Shown: piece by piece, positions 44,651 through 53,872 of the stretch
Numbering within the stretch: position 1 is the first letter of the stretch
Layout of the letters: each line of letters begins with the position of its first letter
Assembly: GCA_963662575.1 (NCBI GenBank)
Contig: OY759723.1
Location: 4,960,001 to 5,024,000 of the forward strand
Direction of reading: 5' to 3'
From: Bin5 sp963662575
GTDB taxonomy: Bacteria > Chloroflexota > Anaerolineae > Caldilineales > Caldilineaceae
Length of the DNA stretch: 64,000 nucleotides
The notes under the pieces: model-generated
Told to the model about the DNA's origin: nothing
Database searches by the model: none
What the model saw: only the letters and a program-made list of their open reading frames with translations
Program-made: the position numbers and the translations under genes

Positions 44651-45586
44651 CTAGCCACAGGCCACGGCTGTTGGGCCGGCGCCGTTGGCCGGCTGCGCCA
44701 TTCCCAATACAGGGGGATGCGGCTTCCTGATGCGGGCCTTCTGTTCGGCGGTAACCAGCAGACGGGCCAGCAGGGCCAGCGCGGCGATTACGTACATCAT
44801 GCTTCCGGGTATCCACATGATGAGTCCGCCCCAGACCTGATCATCCATGACACTGAGACCGTAAAGACGAGGCACGGATTCGTAATATGGATAGATCGGT
44901 GTTTCGGCGAAGGAGAGGGTCACACCCAGAAGTAAGTTTGGTGGAATCATGGCGAGCACATACCCGACCCGCATCCACTGGGCCGGTTTCGGGTGGATGC
45001 GCGGGGCAGCGCCGGTTACATGCCACCAGAAAAGCAAGGCCGCGCCAACAAAGGTGAAGTGTTCCAGCCCGTGCACGGACGGGAAGCGCAGAGCGAGGCT
45101 GTAGGCGTTGCCGTCGTGCCAGGCAAAGAAGATCAGCACGTAGAGAACCCAGGCGCTGGCGGGCGAGGTTGCCTTGCGCACGGCCTGGGCGCCGATATTC
45201 TCAGCGGCCAACCAGGCTGTCAGGCGGCGAAAGGCGGCGGCGACAGGTATGCGCCGGTTGGCGGGCAAGATCCACAGAAATGTGGGGAACGGGTTTGCCA
45301 GGAGAAGGAGCGGCGGCGCAACCATCATCAGCAGCAAGTGCTGCACCATGTGGATGGAGAATAGCTGTCCGCTCAGAACGTCAATTGGAGAGAGGAGCGC
45401 CAGCGCCAGAACCAGGATGCCTCCCGTATAGGAGGCAAGGCGCCAGCGGTTAGCAAACCGTCCATCGCTGCGGCGCCGCAGTCTCAGCCAACCGAAAAAG
45501 TGGAGCGCTCCCATCAGTATTAGCGGTACCAGGATCTCCGGACGGAGGTCCCAGGAAAGCAGGAGCGCTCTTGTTAGCGGATTCAT
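44651..45586 (-). CDS. ctaG: Cytochrome c oxidase assembly protein, CtaG (caa3 type)
   Basis: A 311-residue membrane protein with seven or so helices, belonging to the caa3_CtaG family. Diagnostic blocks are LLSPIDVLSGQLFSIHMVQH followed by LLMMVAPPLLLL, and FFAWHDGNAYSLAL plus HVTGAAP. These conserved histidines are thought to handle copper. The C-terminal tail is short and charged. It is located 52 bases after ctaE, inside the oxidase operon. Confidence 0.93.
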   Translation of the reverse strand: MNPLTRALLLSWDLRPEILVPLILMGALHFFGWLRLRRRSDGRFANRWRLASYTGGILVLALALLSPIDVLSGQLFSIHMVQHLLLMMVAPPLLLLANPFPTFLWILPANRRIPVAAAFRRLTAWLAAENIGAQAVRKATSPASAWVLYVLIFFAWHDGNAYSLALRFPSVHGLEHFTFVGAALLFWWHVTGAAPRIHPKPAQWMRVGYVLAMIPPNLLLGVTLSFAETPIYPYYESVPRLYGLSVMDDQVWGGLIMWIPGSMMYVIAALALLARLLVTAEQKARIRKPHPPVLGMAQPANGAGPTAVACG

Positions 45587-45638
45587 CTGCGACTGCGATG
45601 GACCATTCTATGCAAATGTCGCGGCGGCATGCCCTCTT

Positions 45639-46313
45639 CTAGTGAGGAATGTCGATTGTTGTACCAATCAGGTAGATAGCAGGATAGAAGAAGATCCACA
45701 CCAGGTCTACATAGTGCCAGTAGATGGCGCAGGCTTCAACGCCCCAGTGCCGTTCGGAAGAGAAGTGGCCCTTGCGTCCCAGCCACCAGACGTTGAGAAT
45801 CAGGATAACGCCGGAGAGGACGTGGAGTGCGTGCATGCCGGTCATGCCAAAGACAACTGCGCCATACACGCCGTCGGTTGGCTTCAGATGGCCTTTGACA
45901 AGGCTGGGGAACATACCCCATTCCCAGACGACGACGCCGATGAGAAAGGCAGTGCCGAGAACGGCGGTGATGAGAAGGCTGGCAAGGAAGTCTTTGCGCT
46001 TGTTGTTGGCGATTGAGATTTCGGCGCGGTTCATGAAGTAGCTGCTCAGCAGCAGGACCGCAGTGACGATCAGGCCGGAGAACTGGTCCAACTCCGGCCG
46101 GACGATTTCACCGTGCGGGCCGCGCCAGAGGTAGAAGCGGGTGACCAGCAGGGCGAGGAAGAGGAAGGCTTCCGAGGCGAAAAACAGCCACATTCCCAGC
46201 CGGTTGCGGCGGGTGTATTCAAGATAGGTTGGAAGATCTATTTCGCCAGAGTCATGATGATCATCTGCGGCGTGGCCGGGCTCGTGGCCATGTTCAACTG
46301 CGGTAACAGTCAT
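45639..46313 (-). CDS. ctaE: Cytochrome c oxidase subunit III
   Basis: A 224-residue five-helix form of subunit III. RRNRLGMWLFFASEAFLFLAL starts helix 1, TGMHALHVLSGVIL and CAIYWHYVDLVWIFFYPAIY are standard heme-copper oxidase subunit III blocks. An N-terminal His-rich tail (HGHEPGHAADDHH) may bind metal. The ATG overlaps the stop of subunit IV by one base. Confidence 0.96.
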   Translation of the reverse strand: MTVTAVEHGHEPGHAADDHHDSGEIDLPTYLEYTRRNRLGMWLFFASEAFLFLALLVTRFYLWRGPHGEIVRPELDQFSGLIVTAVLLLSSYFMNRAEISIANNKRKDFLASLLITAVLGTAFLIGVVVWEWGMFPSLVKGHLKPTDGVYGAVVFGMTGMHALHVLSGVILILNVWWLGRKGHFSSERHWGVEACAIYWHYVDLVWIFFYPAIYLIGTTIDIPH

Positions 46314-46534
46314 CAGTGATCACCCTCCGACCAGACGCTGCGAATGTGCATGAAATAGTTGACGACGAGTATGGCCTTCAACAGGGCAAGAATCATCAAG
46401 ATTGCGAAGGAGTCAAAGGGTGGTGTGATTGCGGCGTAATACTCCACCAGGGTCAGAATTGCCAGCGTGACGCCGACGATGATTCCTTCGCGGTAGATGG
46501 CTGTTTTGCGTTTGGTGCGGCTTTGTTCACTCAT
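46313..46534 (-). CDS. ctaF: Cytochrome c oxidase subunit IV
   Basis: A 73-residue two-helix protein: GIIVGVTLAILTLVEYYAAI and FAILMILALLKAILVVNYFMH. This is the COX4_pro/CtaF pattern, with the ending VNYFMHIRS conserved in small oxidase subunits. It couples translationally to subunit III through TGATG. Confidence 0.9.
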   Translation of the reverse strand: MSEQSRTKRKTAIYREGIIVGVTLAILTLVEYYAAITPPFDSFAILMILALLKAILVVNYFMHIRSVWSEGDH

Positions 46535-46598
46535 TTGAACTCTCTTCTCGATGCTGAATCGCCAAGGTATGCCCTATGCAGATCCGATTTCCTGGCGG

Positions 46599-48482
46599 CT
46601 AGTCGTCACCCGGCGAGGCCGTTGTCACGTAGCCGGAATCGGCGAGGCCGTAGTCGTAGGGTTCGCCTACGACGTGCAAGGGAGCAGGGAAGCTGTGTTC
46701 GGGAATCGGCGAAGGGATCTGCCACTCGGGCGAACGGGAGCGCCAGGGGTTGTCGCCGGCGGCTACGCCTACTTCAGCGTTCTGGAAGAAGTTCCACAGC
46801 ATCAGCATTACGCCGAAGGCGATTGCGAAGCCGGCAATGGTTACAGCCAGTTGCCAGTTTTCGATCTGACCCTGGCCCAGGGTTGGGTCATAGTCGGCGA
46901 TGCGGCGGCGCATGCCCATCACGCCCACGCCCATCTGTCCTAAAGTCTGCACCCAGAATGCGGGTGTCATTATATAGAAGTGGATCTTGCCGAGCGTTTC
47001 GTTGTACATGCGCCCGGTGACCTTGGGGAACCAATAGTAGAGGGCGGCGAAGAACGGGAAGACAAAGCCGCCGAACATGGTGGCGTGAAAATGGCCGACC
47101 ACAAAGTAGGAGTCGTGCAACGGGAGGTCGGTGGGCACGGTTGCCAGAATTGGTCCGGTCAGACCGCCAATCAGGAATACACTGATGGCGCCGAGGACGA
47201 AGAGCATCGGGGTATCGAAATGGATCTTTCCGCCCCACATGGTTCCGAGCCAGCTGAAGAACTTGACACCGGTGGGTATCGCTACAAGCAAGGTCGCATA
47301 CATGAAGGGTATACGAAGGATGTCGTTGTAGCCGGACACGAACATGTGGTGGCCCCAGACGATAAAGCCGACAATGGCGATCGCCATGCTGGAAAGAGCA
47401 ATCCACTTGTATCCGAAGAGGGGTTTGCGAGAGAAGACTGGCAGCAGTTCACTGACGATACCCAGGCCCGGCAGCACGAAGATATAGACGGCAGGGTGGC
47501 TGTAGAACCAGAACAGGTGCTGGAAGAGGACCGGGTCGCCGCCGCCGACCATGGGGCTGACTTCGCCCAAAATGCCGCGGGGGTCAAAGAAGCCCATTCC
47601 CAGGGCGCGCTGGACCGAAACCATCAGGAAGCTTGTGCCGATAAGCTGGGTGGCGGTGAGCTGAATCAGGCTGGTTGCAAAGACGGCCCAACAGAAGATC
47701 GGCATGCGGAAGAGGCTCATGCCGGCCGGCCGCATGCGCAGGAGCGTAACCAGCAGGTTGAGGGAGCCGACGATGGAAGAAAGGCCGATGGCAAAGACGC
47801 CCAGGAAAAAGAGCTGGTAACCGATAGGGCCGCGTGCGCTAAGCGGCGGATAGGCGGTCCAGCCGGCATCCCAGCCGCCTATGAAGATGCTCACTAACAA
47901 TAGAACACTGCCTGGCACGTTGAACCAGAATCCGAGCGCGTTGAGGCGGGGAAAGGCCATATCCTCGGCGCCGATCATGAGCGGGACGAGGTAGTTGCCC
48001 ATGCCGCCAACGCCAAGGAGGATGGCGAAAATCATGATCATCCCGTGCATGCCGATGAAACTGTTGTACAGGTCGAGGCCGAGGAACTGAAGACCGCTGC
48101 GCGCAAGCTCGGTGCGGAAGATCATGGCGACGGTGCCGCCCACCATGAGAAGGAAAATGCCCCAGACGGTGTACTGCACGCCGATGACTTTGTGATTGTA
48201 GTCGACGCTGAAATAGCGGGTCCAGGCCGGCTTGTCCACCGGAGGGCCGTGGTGAATAGGCGTTGCCACGCCTTTGGTCCACTGCAGCCAGTCATCCAGC
48301 GCGCCGACAGCGTAGAGGAAACCGATGATGCTGAAGACGGAACCGACAGTCCAGGCCGGTTCGGGGGCCCAGGCTTCCCAGCCCAGCAGTATGCGCACGC
48401 CGCAGGTCAACAGCATACCGATGACCATACCCAGAACCTGGCCAAAAAGGCCGCGTGCGATTCCTAGAGTGAAAAGCGACAT
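46599..48482 (-). CDS. ctaD: Cytochrome c oxidase subunit I, A2 type
   Basis: The 627-residue catalytic subunit of an aa3-like terminal oxidase, reducing oxygen to water with proton pumping. It has WFYSHPAVYIF, the YSHPxVY motif of A2-type oxidases instead of GHPEVY, the CuB pair in WGHHMFVSG, and HDSYFVVGHFHATM with the heme ligands. An extra N-terminal region of about 85 residues with two hydrophobic segments precedes the usual start near YFSVDYNHKVIG. Start at ATG 48482 because AGGAGA lies 6 bases upstream; the frame continues to 48527. Confidence 0.97.
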   Translation of the reverse strand: MSLFTLGIARGLFGQVLGMVIGMLLTCGVRILLGWEAWAPEPAWTVGSVFSIIGFLYAVGALDDWLQWTKGVATPIHHGPPVDKPAWTRYFSVDYNHKVIGVQYTVWGIFLLMVGGTVAMIFRTELARSGLQFLGLDLYNSFIGMHGMIMIFAILLGVGGMGNYLVPLMIGAEDMAFPRLNALGFWFNVPGSVLLLVSIFIGGWDAGWTAYPPLSARGPIGYQLFFLGVFAIGLSSIVGSLNLLVTLLRMRPAGMSLFRMPIFCWAVFATSLIQLTATQLIGTSFLMVSVQRALGMGFFDPRGILGEVSPMVGGGDPVLFQHLFWFYSHPAVYIFVLPGLGIVSELLPVFSRKPLFGYKWIALSSMAIAIVGFIVWGHHMFVSGYNDILRIPFMYATLLVAIPTGVKFFSWLGTMWGGKIHFDTPMLFVLGAISVFLIGGLTGPILATVPTDLPLHDSYFVVGHFHATMFGGFVFPFFAALYYWFPKVTGRMYNETLGKIHFYIMTPAFWVQTLGQMGVGVMGMRRRIADYDPTLGQGQIENWQLAVTIAGFAIAFGVMLMLWNFFQNAEVGVAAGDNPWRSRSPEWQIPSPIPEHSFPAPLHVVGEPYDYGLADSGYVTTASPGDD

Positions 48483-48567
48483 AGAGAATCTCCTGCCAAG
48501 AAAATCAGGCCTGACAAGTGAAAACAAGCGGGAACAGCATTACCGAGACACCTCGCCTGGGGGCGGC

Positions 48568-49287
48568 TCACTCCTGGAGTTGAGCAAGTTGCTCGGACTG
48601 CCAGAGCTTGAAATCTTCGACGGATACAACCCGCACGGTGGCCAGCATTCCGCTGTGGTTTGTACCGCAAAGTTCGGCGCAGCGCAGCACATATTCCCCT
48701 ATCACATTAGGGGTGAAGCGCACGTTTGTGATCTTGCCGGGAACGGTATCCTGCTTGACCCGAAACTCCGGCACCCAGAAGTTATGCAAGACATCATCTG
48801 AGGTGAGGTCCATGCGTACAGGCGTGTCAACAGGCAAGACCAGTTCAGGGGTGACGGCACCGGTTTCGGGATATGTAAAGAGCCAACTCCACTGTCGTCC
48901 TTCGGCGCTGACAACGTATTCTTCAGGATTGGGCCGCGTCAGGTCGATCAACATGGTGGTCCCGATCCAGGAGAAATAGACGACAACGAAGCAGGGGACG
49001 ACGGTCCAGATGATTTCGAGTTTACCATTGCCGTGAATGTGCTCACCGTCGCCTTCATCGCCGCGGGCGCGGAAGACGATCAGGGCGTAGCACATGAAGA
49101 CGGCAACGAGGGCGAAGAGAAATGCGATCAGCCAGATGTGCAGATCGAAAAGGTAATCGATAGGACCGGCCTCTTCGACTGCTGGCGCCGGTTTGAGGAG
49201 GACGCTATCCAGTGTCCAGTAAACGAGCACGGTAGAGATTACAATCAACACAGATGCGATGACAAAGTGTCGACGGTTGTTCGCCAT
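48568..49287 (-). CDS. ctaC: Cytochrome c oxidase subunit II
   Basis: A 239-residue subunit II with two N-terminal helices and a periplasmic CuA domain. All CuA ligands are present: His168 (VLHNFWVPEF), Cys203, Glu205, Cys207, His211 and Met214 in CAELCGTNHSGM. No CxxCH heme motif follows, so electrons come from a separate donor, not a fused cytochrome c. Start at ATG 49287, preceded by GAGGA. First gene of the operon. Confidence 0.96.
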   Translation of the reverse strand: MANNRRHFVIASVLIVISTVLVYWTLDSVLLKPAPAVEEAGPIDYLFDLHIWLIAFLFALVAVFMCYALIVFRARGDEGDGEHIHGNGKLEIIWTVVPCFVVVYFSWIGTTMLIDLTRPNPEEYVVSAEGRQWSWLFTYPETGAVTPELVLPVDTPVRMDLTSDDVLHNFWVPEFRVKQDTVPGKITNVRFTPNVIGEYVLRCAELCGTNHSGMLATVRVVSVEDFKLWQSEQLAQLQE

Positions 49288-49399
49288 ACAGCTATCCTCG
49301 GTAGTCCCCTGACGGAAGCATCTCACCGATGAACCTGATGATGCGCAACTGAAGGGCGCGGCACAGGGCAGGCAAGAGCGGGTGCATCACCCGGACGAC

Positions 49400-49428
49400 A
49401 TTGTACAAAAAGGCACAAAACATGTCAA
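49400..49428 (-). promoter_or_regulatory. Consensus sigma-70 promoter of the oxidase operon
   Basis: On the minus strand TTGACA (49428-49423), a 17-base spacer and TACAAT (49405-49400). This is the best promoter match seen in the window. Transcription would start about 105 bases before ctaC. Confidence 0.7.
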
Positions 49429-49872
49429 AGAAGTGGCGGGCGCAATTGCAAAGCTCGCTGGCCCAATGTGGGTAGGGAATGGATGGCGACAAATCTGGGC
49501 TGCGATGAGGTTCGTTCATTGTTTTTTCGACAATGCCAAGCCATATCCAGCGTGCGTTCTCAGGCGGCGGCCTGCTAACCATCCCAGTGAAAATTTTCGT
49601 TTTCTGAAACAAAGCAACGGCCTGAAGCGGGCGTAGACAGTTTGACTGGACCAGGATTGCCCGTTTCCTTTAGAGCTCGATTCAATATGCAAGCTCAGCG
49701 GCTCCTGGCCATCGTGACGGAGCATTCGGCGTTTCGACTGTCTTGGCTCATTCGTTACATCTGCAGAAAACGTAGTGGTCTGGCAACTACGATGGTGTAA
49801 TGGTTCAGGGCAGAAGCGTCCAGGTCAAAACTCCTGAATAGCCCGCGAAGGGCGCACACAAGAGGCACCTAT

Positions 49873-50217
49873 ACCGATACGGGCAGCATCACAAGGTCTT
49901 GTCTCGACTCGATGTAATTGCACGGGTTCATGTCGCGTTTGGTCTACATATGTCGCGCTAAGTCTACAAATGTCGCGCCAAGTCGCGGTGATTCAATTAT
50001 TTTTTCTTCCGATTTCATTGCGTTCGTAAACATTTCCTCGCGGTCTTTGGGTGGACTAAGGGAAGTTGGAATATGGGCATTTCACTGACTTACAGCGGTC
50101 CTACTTCCCCTTCAGTTTCTCTATGGGCGAGAGTAGCGGATTCTCAGTGCCAGAGCAGTCACATCCAAATTCGGCCGCCATAAGCGCCCACGGAGCGTGC
50201 CCACAAGGGGCGCCCTT
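49873..50217. repeat. Tandem long repeat, unit 1
   Basis: Phased on ACCGATWCGGGCAGC. It contains three TGTCGCG boxes exactly 20 bp apart (49931, 49951, 49971) and a fourth GTCGCG 11 bases later, an AT-rich block, and the segment CACTGACTTACAGCGGTCCT also present in unit 2. Confidence 0.85.
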
Positions 50218-50547
50218 ACCGATTCGGGCAGCTTCACGAGGACTTGTCTCGATTCGATGCAATTGCTGTGGTTTAGGGCGGGCTAAGTCGGAAAAAGTCG
50301 GAAAAAGTCGGAAAAAGTCGACCCATTTCTTTTTTTCTGGACTTATTTTCTTGACTTCGCACATGTTTCCTCGCCGTCTTTGGTGGGTAATGGGCAACTC
50401 AATTTTTGGGCAATTCACTGACTTACAGCGGTCCTACTTTACCTTCAGTTTCTCTATGGGCGAGAGTAGGGGATTCTCAGGGCCAGAGTAGTCCCATCCA
50501 AATTCGGCCGCCACAGTAGCCCTGGGGCGCACACAAGGGGCGCCCCT
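50218..50547. repeat. Tandem long repeat, unit 2
   Basis: Same phase and flanks as unit 1, but the 20-bp iterons are replaced by a 10-bp array: AAGTCGGAAA repeated at 50285-50320. Ends with a hairpin-forming GGGGCGC...GCGCCCC. Confidence 0.85.
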
Positions 50548-50877
50548 ACCGATTCGGGCAGCATCATAAGGTCTTGTCTCAGTTCGATGCAATTGCACGG
50601 GTTCATGTCGCGTTTGGTCTACATATGTCGCGTTAAGTCTACAAATGTCGCGCCAAATCGCGGTGATTTTCTTAATCTTTGTTCCGATTTCATTGCGATG
50701 GCAAACATTACTTCGCGGTTTTTGGGTGGAATATCGGCGATTCACCGACTTACAGGGGACCTAGTTCGCCTTCGGACTTTCTTTGGGCGAGAGCCTTGGT
50801 TTTTGGGGCCAGAGGAGTCGCAACCAAGTTCGGACGCCATAGTTGCCCGCGCAGGGCGCACACAAGGGGCGCCCCTA
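50548..50877. repeat. Tandem long repeat, unit 3
   Basis: Closer to unit 1 than to unit 2: the three TGTCGCG boxes recur at 50606, 50626 and 50646 with the same 20-bp spacing. The later half is more diverged (ACTTACAGGGGACCTAG). Confidence 0.85.
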
Positions 50878-50960
50878 CCGATTCGGGCTGGATCACGAGG
50901 TCTAGTGCCAATTCGATTGGTCCAGCCAGGTCTGTCTGGCCCGGTCGGGTTATTTTATTT
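50878..50960. repeat. Tandem long repeat, partial unit 4
   Basis: Begins with the shared ACCGATTCGGGCTGGATCAC but similarity fades after about 70 bases, in a run of GTCTGTCTGGCCCGGTCGGG. Confidence 0.6.
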
Positions 50961-51394
50961 CAACCTTTTTGTCCGCTCCACGAGTGAGATCACATTCGGT
51001 TATTACCAGTATATCACGCATTTGATGAAAATTTCGTCAGATTCTTGCGGGAATCTTCCGATTTCGCTGAGTGCATGACCTGTGAAGATGCTTAGGTCCG
51101 TCATGTATTCTCTCTCTTTTTCAGGTGATGGATTCCCTTTGGTTGCAGCTTCTTCACTTTTGGCCCTTGCCTAAGTATTGACTACTTTGGATGCAACTGC
51201 TCAATGTCTGAACTGTGATTTGGGGGGATTCGGGGGATGAGATGTGATTGTTGGCAAAGGGTGGACTTCGCTTCGTGGATCAACTTTGACGGCATGTCTG
51301 TTGCTGAGACTGCTAGCTTGCATTAGCGATAGTGTATGGCTGCGGCGCGGGATGTGGGGGGGCACTGCGGTGGATAGAGGCCATGGCCGGGAAA

Positions 51395-51605
51395 CGAGCG
51401 CAACGTTGGCGAGGGATGGTTTTGGAGGGGGGCGTTGCGGGGGCGCAGCCCCTGCACAAGGGAGGGCCGAAGGCCCGACCGCCCAGAACTGCAGTGGTCA
51501 GTGGTCAGAGACTGTGGCGATTGAATGAGGATCGGTGTGAAGAGAAATGAGGAGAGAGTCGCCTTTGGTCGCCTCATTCAGGATCGTAAATCAGTTGTGG
51601 CTGAG
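51395..51605 (+). repeat. Dispersed structured repeat, copy C
   Basis: Core at 51416-51484 is almost identical to copy B. Right arm ends TCAGTTGTGGCTGAG at 51605. The left arm is diverged; only GCGATGGTTTT-like sequence next to the core is clear, so the left limit is approximate. It lies 180 bases before the integrase-like gene. Confidence 0.8.
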
Positions 51606-51788
51606 AGGTTGCGGATTGTCTGGGGCGGCGAAATAGGGCGCCACGAATCGAGACAGAAATTGGGATGAACACCGCAAGGAGCGCTGGTTGCCATATCGGA
51701 AGGGGAGGGATATATTTGAATATGGCTATACGCAAGGCAAACAGAGGAAAGTAACTGGATTCAGGCAGAGACGCGGGAGGTTTGCGAT

Positions 51789-52733
51789 ATGAGCGAAAAA
51801 CTGGAACAAGAGGCGGCAGAGGTAGAGGTCGATCCCGGTGGCAGCCTTGCGCCTACTTTGCGGGCCAACAGCGCGCTCGGCGACGCCATTGCCGCATACG
51901 AAGAACAGATGGTTCGCAAGGGTTTTAGCGAGAATACGATCAAGGCTTTTGCCAACGATTTGAAGATACTGCGTACATTTATGGATAGCTCGGCAATTCT
52001 GAGGGAGATACAGACACAGCATCTTGAGGAGTTTCTGGAATGGATGCAGAGTGAACGGGGGCGGCCATGCAACCCCAAAACGCTTTCGCGGCGAATCACA
52101 ACGCTGAAGGTATTCTTCTCCTGGTTGCATGGCGCCGGCGCGATCGGCACTGACCCCGCTGAACCAATCGTGCAGCAGTCGGTCAGAACGCCATTGCCGA
52201 CAATACTGAGCAGCAGCGAAGCGAGCAAGCTGTTGCGGGCCTGTCAGGACTGGTTGATGGACCTGCAGAAGCCGGATTCCCGCCCCTATGTGCTTGTAAG
52301 CCTACTCTTGCAGACCGGCATAAAAAAGAGCGAAGCCGTCAAGATACTGCTGGAAGATATTGAGCGCGCCGATAAGCAACGGCCGGCGGTGTTCATTCGC
52401 TACGAGGAAGAGCGCTACGCACACAAGAATCGGCGGATTTCGCTGAACTCGTACATACTGGGGCCGCTTGACCAGTACCTGGAACATTATGGCCCCGAGA
52501 ACTTTCTATTTGAATGTACGCCCCGCAATCTGGAGTATGTGCTGGAGGAAGCGGGCATCCGGGCGGGCATCCGGCATGTCCAAGTGGGGTTTGAGACTTT
52601 GCGTTGGACCAGCGCGGTGCGGGACTTCAGGCAGGGGAAGAAGGATGAGGAATTGAGGCTGAAGATGGGGCTGAGCAAAGTCTCCTGGCGGGAGACGAGC
52701 ATGAAGATTCAACGACTGGCCGGGCAGCCTTAG
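51789..52733 (+). CDS. Tyrosine-recombinase-like protein without most catalytic residues
   Basis: A 314-residue XerC/D-like protein. The N-terminal SAM-like DNA-binding domain is clear (AYEEQMVRKGFSENTIKAFA ... TLSRRITTLKVFFSWLHGAG). In the catalytic domain the first Arg box reads LLQTGIKKSEAVKIL (Arg to Lys); the HxLRH box reads FETLRWTSAV (only Arg kept); the LGHxxxxxT box reads MGLSKVSWRET; and no Tyr follows in TSMKIQRLA before the end. DNA binding is likely, strand cleavage unlikely. GGGAGG precedes the ATG by about 8 bases. Frame is intact, so this may be a selected non-catalytic protein. Confidence 0.8.
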   Translation: MSEKLEQEAAEVEVDPGGSLAPTLRANSALGDAIAAYEEQMVRKGFSENTIKAFANDLKILRTFMDSSAILREIQTQHLEEFLEWMQSERGRPCNPKTLSRRITTLKVFFSWLHGAGAIGTDPAEPIVQQSVRTPLPTILSSSEASKLLRACQDWLMDLQKPDSRPYVLVSLLLQTGIKKSEAVKILLEDIERADKQRPAVFIRYEEERYAHKNRRISLNSYILGPLDQYLEHYGPENFLFECTPRNLEYVLEEAGIRAGIRHVQVGFETLRWTSAVRDFRQGKKDEELRLKMGLSKVSWRETSMKIQRLAGQP

Positions 52734-52771
52734 TTGAAAACTGTCCTGGCCCAGCAAGATGGGGTCGGGGG

Positions 52772-53872
52772 TTACGGAAAAGCGGTCCGGCGGGAAAGTG
52801 CGGATTCAGCCAACTGTTGATAGTGCCTTTGCAGCAATTGGCGTTCTTCCAACCAGGACTGGGAAAAGGTTACGAGCCGTTTATCGCGGCCGGTTCGCGC
52901 CTCAGGCAGGATGCGCCCCAGCCGCAACGTCCACCAGACCAACATGAGAGTTTCGTAGACGGCGATCCGTTGCTGGATCGTGCTGTCGCTGCTGCTAAGG
53001 CGGTAGAGGTCTACAAGGCGATGCGTTTGCCGGCGCGGCCAGTCACTGTGCGCGGCGTGGACGAGGAAATCCGCAATCTCGAAGGCAGGGTCGCCCCAAC
53101 CGCTGTACTCCCAGTCGACCGAAGCCCAGACGTTGGCGCGGCGAATGAAGTTGCGGATGTTTGGGTCGCCGCGACAGAAACGAAGTGGAGGCTGGGGCCA
53201 CTGCGGCCATGGCTTCGAATGGGCCTCGGCGATCAGGTCATTCACGCCGGGCGCCCACTCGTCCGGTGAAAGGCGGTGATGCTGGGCGCGGATGGCCTGC
53301 AGGGCGTCGGCCGGCGATGTCACGTATAAGACTACTGGACGTATGGCAGGATGGTCAAGCGACGCCGGCAGGGAATGCGTTTTCAAGAGATGCTGGCATA
53401 AGGCGTTCCAGGCGGCGTCATCGGCAGGGAGCAAGGCTGACGATTCACCGGCCAGCCAGGTCTGCACGATGACCTGGTGTGCATAACAGTCACGTTCGAG
53501 CAGGAGGGGATGCGGGGCAAGGCCTGGTGCATGTTCGGCCAGAAATTCCAGAGCGGCCCATTCGCGGCCGGCTCGGTCGCGCGTGTCGCGCACGGTGAAT
53601 TTAATTGCCATGTCAGCGGCCGGCCCGGTGGCACGGAAAAGGCAGTTGTTCATTCCGCCGTCAACACGCACAATCGACCAGTCCTGCCATTGCCAGTTGC
53701 CACTGCCAGCAGAGGATGAAACTTGCTCAGGACGCTCTGATTGGATGGCCGACGCATGTTGTGCAGGTAGATGCTGCACTTGCCGGCCACTGCCTCTTTG
53801 CTTTTGCTCTGCTTGCAAAGTCTGCGCCAAGTAGCTCACCAGCGGGCGCAGTTCCGGACATTCGTGCTTCAT
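52772..53872 (-). CDS. Aminoglycoside phosphotransferase/choline kinase-like protein
   Basis: A 366-residue kinase-fold protein. VDGGMNNCLFRATG stands for the nucleotide loop, FCRGDPNIRNFI is the catalytic HxDxxxxN variant with Arg in place of His, and SVDWEYSGWGDPAFEIADF is the metal-binding DxD-like block. Start at ATG 53872, which overlaps the rsmA stop in ATGA; a frame from 53908 would lie inside rsmA. Third gene of lepA-rsmA-aph. Substrate unknown, not necessarily an antibiotic. Confidence 0.85.
   Translation of the reverse strand: MKHECPELRPLVSYLAQTLQAEQKQRGSGRQVQHLPAQHASAIQSERPEQVSSSAGSGNWQWQDWSIVRVDGGMNNCLFRATGPAADMAIKFTVRDTRDRAGREWAALEFLAEHAPGLAPHPLLLERDCYAHQVIVQTWLAGESSALLPADDAAWNALCQHLLKTHSLPASLDHPAIRPVVLYVTSPADALQAIRAQHHRLSPDEWAPGVNDLIAEAHSKPWPQWPQPPLRFCRGDPNIRNFIRRANVWASVDWEYSGWGDPAFEIADFLVHAAHSDWPRRQTHRLVDLYRLSSSDSTIQQRIAVYETLMLVWWTLRLGRILPEARTGRDKRLVTFSQSWLEERQLLQRHYQQLAESALSRRTAFP

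Larger units (their letters stand above)
49429..51788. other. 2.4 kb gene-free region with tandem and dispersed repeats
   Basis: Contains about 3.5 tandem units of 330-345 bp (49873-50960), iteron-like arrays inside them, and structured repeat copy C. No coding frame here has family resemblance. The stretch 50961-51390 shows nothing I recognise. Confidence 0.7.

Noticed and set aside
49931..50652. CRISPR-like spacing of short repeats
   Set aside because: The TGTCGCG boxes are 7 bp, 20 bp apart, and the intervening sequence is itself repeated; no spacers and no cas gene.
50587..51078. Open frames in the tandem repeat region
   Set aside because: They follow the repeat units and change frame between units; no family resemblance.
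51395..51605. Repeat C as an attachment site for the integrase-like gene
   Set aside because: No tRNA gene, no matching direct repeat at the other side of the gene, and copies exist far from it; association may be chance.
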